The notes below the pieces were generated by a model that saw only the letters and a list, made by a program, of their open reading frames with translations, ran no database searches and was not told the origin of the DNA. Below, piece by piece: positions 59,862 through 64,000 of a stretch of 64,000 nucleotides of DNA (within the stretch, counting starts at the first letter, position 1; each line of letters starts with the position of its first letter). Source of the DNA: Leptonema illini DSM 21528 (GTDB lineage: Bacteria; Spirochaetota; Leptospiria; Leptospirales; Leptonemataceae); contig NZ_JH597773.1 of NCBI RefSeq assembly GCF_000243335.1, positions 3,280,156-3,344,155 of the forward strand. Reading direction: 5' to 3'. A program made the position numbers and the translations under genes.

Positions 59862-60685
59862 ACACAGAAAACGAAATCCTCTCGGCCCTTTTCTTTTATA
59901 AGGCTCAGATCCTTACAGGCGCTCTGATCGGCGTACTCACCGCACTTCTGGGAGTCTTCGTGATTCTGCGCCGCATGATCTTCTCGGGCATCGCCCTATC
60001 ACAGGCGGCATCGGCTGCCGTCGTGCTCACCCTGCTCGTTCAGCTTCACAGCGAACCGGTCGTCTTTGCCGTCACGCTCGCCCTGTTCAGTCCTTTCTAT
60101 TTTCTACAACAGAAAGCGGAGCGCAATCCAGACGCCGTTCTGGCAGGCGCCCTCGTCTTCTTCGCCGCTCTGGGTCAGGTGCTTCTTGCTTTCGGCGCCG
60201 GAGCGCAGAATCATCTTATCACGGCCTTTTTCGGGAATATTCTGACGATGCCCGAAGACGAATGGAAACATCTGTGGATGCCGTTAACCGTCGGCTCGAT
60301 CGCCTTCGCCTATCTCTATCGTCCTCTGCTTGCCGTCTCGTTTGACCGGGTGTATGCGAAGAATTCAGGACTTCGCCCGGCTCTGATCGAGCTGCCGTTC
60401 TTTCTACTGTTAACGGCCTGCCTGACGACAGCCATCTATCTCATGGGCTCTTTTTACAGCATCGCACATCTTGTCATTCCCGGATTGATCGGGCTGGCCT
60501 TCGCCCGAAGTATGGGGCGGGCCTTTGCCATTGCCGCCGTCGTTTCCCTTGTCGGAACCTTTCTCGGCTTCCTGATCAGCCTGATCCCGATTGAGGTGGC
60601 CGGTACGACGATCAACCTGCCCACCTCAAGCACCGTGGTTATGGTTCTTGCGGCGTTTCTTCCGCTCCTGCTCGCATCAGAGTGA
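59858..60685 (+). CDS. znuB: ZnuB-like zinc ABC transporter permease
   Basis: A 275-residue permease of the ABC-3 family with about eight membrane helices. The conserved segment RRMIFSGIALSQAASAAVVL near residue 38 corresponds to the LGDALSHA-type motif of ZnuB/MntB proteins, and HLVIPGLIGLAFARSMGRAF near 205 is the coupling region. It completes the ZnuABC importer. Its last 47 bases overlap the end of the convergent copper ATPase gene. Confidence 0.92.
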   Translation: MNTENEILSALFFYKAQILTGALIGVLTALLGVFVILRRMIFSGIALSQAASAAVVLTLLVQLHSEPVVFAVTLALFSPFYFLQQKAERNPDAVLAGALVFFAALGQVLLAFGAGAQNHLITAFFGNILTMPEDEWKHLWMPLTVGSIAFAYLYRPLLAVSFDRVYAKNSGLRPALIELPFFLLLTACLTTAIYLMGSFYSIAHLVIPGLIGLAFARSMGRAFAIAAVVSLVGTFLGFLISLIPIEVAGTTINLPTSSTVVMVLAAFLPLLLASE

Positions 60686-63197
60686 GAGAATTCAAAACGA
60701 CGCATATAGAGCTGAGAGACATGAAAATCGCGCCAAGCAGCGGCGTGATATAACCGAAAAACGCCAGAGGCAGAAGTAATACGTTATAGCCGAACGATAT
60801 CGAAAGGTTCTGCACGATCTTCATTCTTGTACGACGCGAAAGCCTGGTCATAAACGTCAGAAGTCGCAGATCGGGTTTCAACAGAAGAATGTCGGCCGAA
60901 TAAAGTGCAAGACGCGAAGCCTCGGCAAAGGTAATACCCACGTGAGCGGCCGAAAGGGCCACCGTGTCGTTTACTCCGTCGCCGAGCATTACGGTGACGC
61001 CAGTCTTGCGTAGCTCTGCGATACGGTCTCGCTTCTGCTCGGGCGTCATCGACGCCTGGAACGATCGCAGACCGGTTCCCTGCGTCACAAGGGCCGCCGT
61101 CTGCTCTCCGTCGCCGGTTAACAGCTCGGTGTCGCCCGCTTTATTCAGTTCTGCGACGACGGAGGCGGCCTCCGGTCGAATAGTATCCTGCAATTGAAAG
61201 ACGCAGAGCAGCTCCTTCTGGCCGTTCATCGTTCGGCCGAAGCCCACCGGCGTAGCAATGCCGTCGAGCGAAACCGCCCCGATACCGTATCCAAGCTCTT
61301 CCAGATAAGGAAGCGAACCGAGATGATAGGCGGCCTTAGCGAAAGAATCCGCACCCCCACCTGCAATGTTAACCGGAACGAGTGCCTGCACGCCGCGGCC
61401 TGTAAGATACGTCGTCTCGATGTCGTCACGGCGCAGCCTCTGATGCTTCGGCGCCGATTCGATAAAGGCCGTCGCAAGCGGATGCTCGATGCCCGTCGAG
61501 GCCTGGATCTGTGCTGCAAGTAGAAGATACTCCGGCGCTTTACCGGCAGAGCAGCCGTCGATGCGCGAAACATGCATCTTACCGGTCGTAATCGTTCCCG
61601 TCTTATCGAAGGCGAAGTGCTTTGCCTTTGCGAGAATCTCAAGGTGTTCGGCCTTATGAATCAGACATCCGCGCGAAAACGAGTGTTGCATCGCCACAAG
61701 GATCGCCGTCGGAATGGATAACGAAAGGGCGCACGGACAGGCGACGATCAAAAGCGAGAGCGTATGCAGAATCGCTCCGGGAAGATCATTGCGTATCTCA
61801 AACCAGTAAAAGAAAGTCGCCACTCCGGCAAGAAGAACGAAGCCGATGAAGATAGCGGCCGCTCTGCTGGCGATGCGCTCGGATCGCGGCCGGTCGCGAA
61901 GACTCTCTTCGGCCATGCTCATGATTCTTGTCAGCGTGCTTGTTGCATGCGTGCTCGTCGCCTCAAGCACGATCGCCTTTTCGCCCGCCGCCCGCGACCC
62001 GGCCGTAAGAATCTCGCCCGCCTTGCGCTGTCTCGGACGAAACTCGCCCGTTAATGCCGATTCGTCGGTTTCGGCCGATTCGCTGAGAAGACGTCCGTCG
62101 ACGGGCAGCGCCTCGCCGTTACGCACAACAAAACGATCCCCTATTTTTACGTCTTCAAGCGGAGCGATTCTCACCTGCGACTCCTCGTCGAGGTCGTCGA
62201 TATCGACGCCGGCGTTCAGAAGGCGTGCGAAATCTGGAATATGACTGATGAGGTTATGCGTATAATACCAGGTCTTCAAGCGGATGCGGCTTTCCAGAAA
62301 GCGTCCGATTAAAATGGCGAAGACGACGAAGCAAACGGCGTCGAAAAAGACTTCTCCCTTGCCGGTTAACGTCACATAGACGCTGTAAAAATAGGCAAGC
62401 GAAAGCCCCGACGCCGTCAGTATATCCATGCCGAGCACACGGTTGCGAATCGACGCCCAGGCGGCCTTGAAGAATTCAGAGGCGGAATAGAGATAAACGG
62501 GTGTGGCCATCAGCCAGGCGACGAAATGAAAGAACTGCTTCGTCAGCTCGTCCATGAAACTGAACATGCCCGCATACAGCGAAAAGCTGATCAGCATGAT
62601 GTTGCCGGTGAAGAATCCGGCGACGGCCATTTTTTTAAGAAGGCTGACCGAGGCCTTTTTCAGCTCGACGTTTTCCTTCTCCTGAACGGGTAGAAGTCGG
62701 TATCCGACCTTTGAAACGGCCCGCGCAAGTCGCGCCAGATCCGTCTTCTCGGGATTCCACTTCAGATGAACGCGACTTGTTACCAGCTGCACTTCGGCCG
62801 AGATCACTCCGTCGATATTCCGTAATATCTTCTCGTTCAGCCATACGCAGGAGGCGCAGTGGATTCCGCGAATCAGGAAGGTTCCTTCAAGAAAGCTCTG
62901 CTCTCCGTCCTGTCCCTTCGATGCGATGCGATCTTCGAGCGCTCGATAAAGGGCCTCTTCGGGCATCTGCTTCTCGTCGGGCCGTGAGGCAAAGTCCGTG
63001 CGCGATTGATAATAGCTGCCGAGGCCTTCCTGTTGAATCAAGAGATAGGCGTTCTTGCAACCATTACAGCAGAAATGCAGCTCTTCAGCGGCGCTCTGCA
63101 AGCGAAAGGAATCGGTTTCAACGGGCAGGCCGCAGTGATAGCAGCCGTCTATCTTCCGGGACGAGTTGCCCGCAGTCTCACGAATCGGAGAGGTCAT
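60639..63197 (-). CDS. ccoI: Copper-translocating P-type ATPase for cbb3 oxidase assembly (CcoI/FixI)
   Basis: An 852-residue P1B ATPase. The N-terminal Cys-rich domain (CYHCGLPV and FCCNGCKNAY) is specific to the CcoI/FixI/CopA2 group, and a single HMA domain follows with GIHCASCVW near residue 113. Transport and catalytic motifs are TGEF, ACPCALSLS, DKTGTIT, and MLGDGVNDTVALS near the C-terminus. This group exports copper to the periplasm for insertion into cbb3 cytochrome oxidase. The ccoS and fixH-like genes upstream support this. The 3' end overlaps znuB by 47 bases in the opposite direction. Confidence 0.95.
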   Translation of the reverse strand: MTSPIRETAGNSSRKIDGCYHCGLPVETDSFRLQSAAEELHFCCNGCKNAYLLIQQEGLGSYYQSRTDFASRPDEKQMPEEALYRALEDRIASKGQDGEQSFLEGTFLIRGIHCASCVWLNEKILRNIDGVISAEVQLVTSRVHLKWNPEKTDLARLARAVSKVGYRLLPVQEKENVELKKASVSLLKKMAVAGFFTGNIMLISFSLYAGMFSFMDELTKQFFHFVAWLMATPVYLYSASEFFKAAWASIRNRVLGMDILTASGLSLAYFYSVYVTLTGKGEVFFDAVCFVVFAILIGRFLESRIRLKTWYYTHNLISHIPDFARLLNAGVDIDDLDEESQVRIAPLEDVKIGDRFVVRNGEALPVDGRLLSESAETDESALTGEFRPRQRKAGEILTAGSRAAGEKAIVLEATSTHATSTLTRIMSMAEESLRDRPRSERIASRAAAIFIGFVLLAGVATFFYWFEIRNDLPGAILHTLSLLIVACPCALSLSIPTAILVAMQHSFSRGCLIHKAEHLEILAKAKHFAFDKTGTITTGKMHVSRIDGCSAGKAPEYLLLAAQIQASTGIEHPLATAFIESAPKHQRLRRDDIETTYLTGRGVQALVPVNIAGGGADSFAKAAYHLGSLPYLEELGYGIGAVSLDGIATPVGFGRTMNGQKELLCVFQLQDTIRPEAASVVAELNKAGDTELLTGDGEQTAALVTQGTGLRSFQASMTPEQKRDRIAELRKTGVTVMLGDGVNDTVALSAAHVGITFAEASRLALYSADILLLKPDLRLLTFMTRLSRRTRMKIVQNLSISFGYNVLLLPLAFFGYITPLLGAIFMSLSSICVVLNSLTLMRAGAEETPQEP

Positions 63198-63248
63198 GAC
63201 TGTCAGATCCTTGCATGAATGCGCCCGGCAAAGTGAAAAAGCATAATA

Positions 63249-63455
63249 TCATCGAATCACGAGCCTTACGTATGCGGTCATAGCGGCGATAAACGCAGCT
63301 GAAAGAAGAACGAGCAACAGCACAAGGCGAGCACGCAACCATCGCCTCTGCCATAGCTGCCGCCTCTCTGCCTGACGACGCTCTCGTTCGAGTCGGCCGC
63401 CTCTAACGACTCGCAACGCAGGAATGCCTGACTTCTGTGAACTGCTGACGCTCAT
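63249..63455 (-). CDS. Small single-helix membrane protein between ccoS and ccoI
   Basis: A 68-residue protein: a short Ser-rich start, a very basic segment rich in Arg (near 20-42), then one membrane helix (LVLLLVLLSAAFIAAMTAYV) at the C-terminus, so it is probably tail-anchored with the basic part in the cytoplasm. I do not recognise a family. It could be an assembly factor given its place among cbb3 maturation genes, but a terminator lies between it and ccoS. The start at 63455 is the first ATG; TTG at 63470 is less likely. Coding status is moderately sure. Confidence 0.5.
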   Translation of the reverse strand: MSVSSSQKSGIPALRVVRGGRLERERRQAERRQLWQRRWLRARLVLLLVLLSAAFIAAMTAYVRLVIR

Positions 63456-63468
63456 ACCGTTCACAGAC

Positions 63469-63495
63469 AAAAAAGGCAGAGCGTTAAGCTCTGCC
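63469..63495 (-). terminator. Terminator overlapping the end of ccoS
   Basis: GGCAGAGC and GCTCTGCC form an 8-base stem around a 5-base loop, followed on the minus strand by six T. The ccoS stop codon lies in the loop. It may reduce or end transcription before the small membrane protein and ccoI. Confidence 0.85.
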
Positions 63496-63678
63496 TTCCT
63501 TTTTGGCGGATTTCTTTTTTATCGAAGTATCGACATCGTCTTCTTCATCAAGAACCATACGATGCCCTGGCATCTCGGGATCGTTATAATCTCCGTTCTT
63601 AACGCTCCAGAAAAAGAAAACCAGGAATCCCAGAGCGATGATCACGGCAATGGGAAGCATGATGAGAAGGCCCGGCAT
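63484..63678 (-). CDS. ccoS: Cbb3 oxidase maturation protein CcoS
   Basis: A 64-residue membrane protein with one N-terminal helix (LLIMLPIAVIIALGFLVFFF), then the family motif WSVKNGDYNDPEMPGHRMVL, which corresponds to the W-x-v-k-x-GQFDDL-x-P-x-x-R-iL pattern of CcoS. The tail is acidic, then Lys-rich. CcoS is needed to load haem and copper into cbb3 cytochrome oxidase. It begins one base after the stop of the fixH-like gene. Confidence 0.93.
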   Translation of the reverse strand: MPGLLIMLPIAVIIALGFLVFFFWSVKNGDYNDPEMPGHRMVLDEEDDVDTSIKKKSAKKEGRA

Positions 63679-63679
63679 A

Positions 63680-64000
63680 TTACTGCACCGTCAGCTTTTT
63701 CGAGATATGGATGGCCGAATCGGCGTCGGGGCGAACCTCTACCGAAACCTCAACCACGCCTTTCAGCGAAACGTCGACCTTCTTGCTCATCTGCATCGTG
63801 TTGCCCGATCGCACAAAATCCGATGCCGGGAATTGAAGTTGCTTACGTCCCTCAACCGACGCCGGATGCGAAATCGTTACCAGCACGGCGTCACGGTCTG
63901 CCGGACCGAACTCGCCCGCCGGCTTCGACGGATCTTTCTCAAGCACGACATTCAGCGTATTCTCTCCCGCTTGAATCGATTCTGCATCGAAAAGATTGAT
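63680..64000 (-). CDS. FixH/YtkA-like domain protein (5' partial)
   Basis: The frame is open to the window edge; 106 C-terminal residues are visible. The segment AESIQAGENTLNVVLEKD, then VLVTISHPASVEGRKQ and VEVSVEVRPDADSAI, has the beta-sandwich pattern of FixH/YtkA-like periplasmic domains. Position directly before ccoS and ccoI agrees with FixH (CcoH), which takes part in cbb3 oxidase assembly. The membrane-anchoring N-terminus is outside the window, so the assignment rests on the domain pattern and context. Confidence 0.65.
   Translation of the reverse strand: MNLFDAESIQAGENTLNVVLEKDPSKPAGEFGPADRDAVLVTISHPASVEGRKQLQFPASDFVRSGNTMQMSKKVDVSLKGVVEVSVEVRPDADSAIHISKKLTVQ

Noticed and set aside
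1-64000. tRNA, rRNA, insertion sequences or prophage
   Set aside because: No transposase, integrase, phage gene or recognisable structural RNA gene was seen in the window.

Overview
This window reads as chromosome from a free-living, facultatively nitrogen-oxide-respiring spirochaete of the Leptospiraceae. Leptonema-like is my best guess. The grounds are a DUF1564-like gene (a family I know from leptospires), a short palindromic element that recurs in and between genes, and moderately GC-rich coding sequence. The species is an inference; there is no rRNA or tRNA gene in the window to settle it. Genes are dense, and many are joined by 4-base ATGA/GTGA overlaps. Layout, left to right: (1) 3-5242, recB (5' end outside the window) and recD, the latter carrying an inverted pair of the palindromic element. 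(2) 5360-11593, a TolC/RND efflux pair with no adaptor gene, then a chemoreceptor. (3) 11630-15615, minus strand, an unusual copper operon: a cupredoxin/beta-helix/membrane fusion lipoprotein, a small membrane protein homologous to the tail of that fusion, a two-domain multicopper oxidase and a SCO1-type copper chaperone. (4) 15851-20859, a membrane glycosyltransferase-like protein, a HAD phosphatase and a MacB-like adaptor/permease/ATPase set. (5) 21006-23345, the DUF1564-like gene and amtB-glnK behind a sigma-54 promoter; the GlnK lacks the uridylylated tyrosine. (6) 23487-30070, minus strand, a compact cytochrome cd1 nitrite reductase operon (nirJ, nirF, a fused siroheme decarboxylase, cytochrome c, nirS, nirE). 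(7) 30481-31779, purB. (8) 32065-44110, a type I-C CRISPR-Cas locus: a TPR-like gene, cas3, cas5, cas8c, cas7, an MNT/HEPN pair whose HEPN half is frameshifted, cas4, cas1, cas2, and an array of 29 repeats and 28 spacers. (9) 44388-50475, a GGDEF protein with two degenerate receiver domains, a flavin reductase-like protein, a YihY-like membrane protein, a marR/hydrolase/beta-propeller operon and a stand-alone H-NOX gas sensor. (10) 50698-60685, a roughly 10-kb zinc-acquisition region: CobW-type GTPase, ZIP transporter, DUF3299, DUF2796, a FtsX-type ABC pair, a lipoprotein, an outer-membrane protein and ZnuA-ZnuC-ZnuB. Its two leading genes share a 14-base motif that may be a Zur site. (11) 60639-64000, minus strand, cbb3 oxidase maturation genes ccoI, ccoS and a partial fixH-like gene. 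Functionally, the nir operon (heme d1 synthesis plus nitrite reductase), the cbb3 maturation genes and the copper operon all point to a flexible respiratory chain tuned to low oxygen and nitrite. The H-NOX protein could be a sensor for NO or O2 in that setting. The most unusual items are the cupredoxin/NosD-like fusion operon, the lipoprotein NirS with an extra fused cytochrome c, the interrupted type I-C operon with a broken HEPN gene, and the coordinated zinc region.
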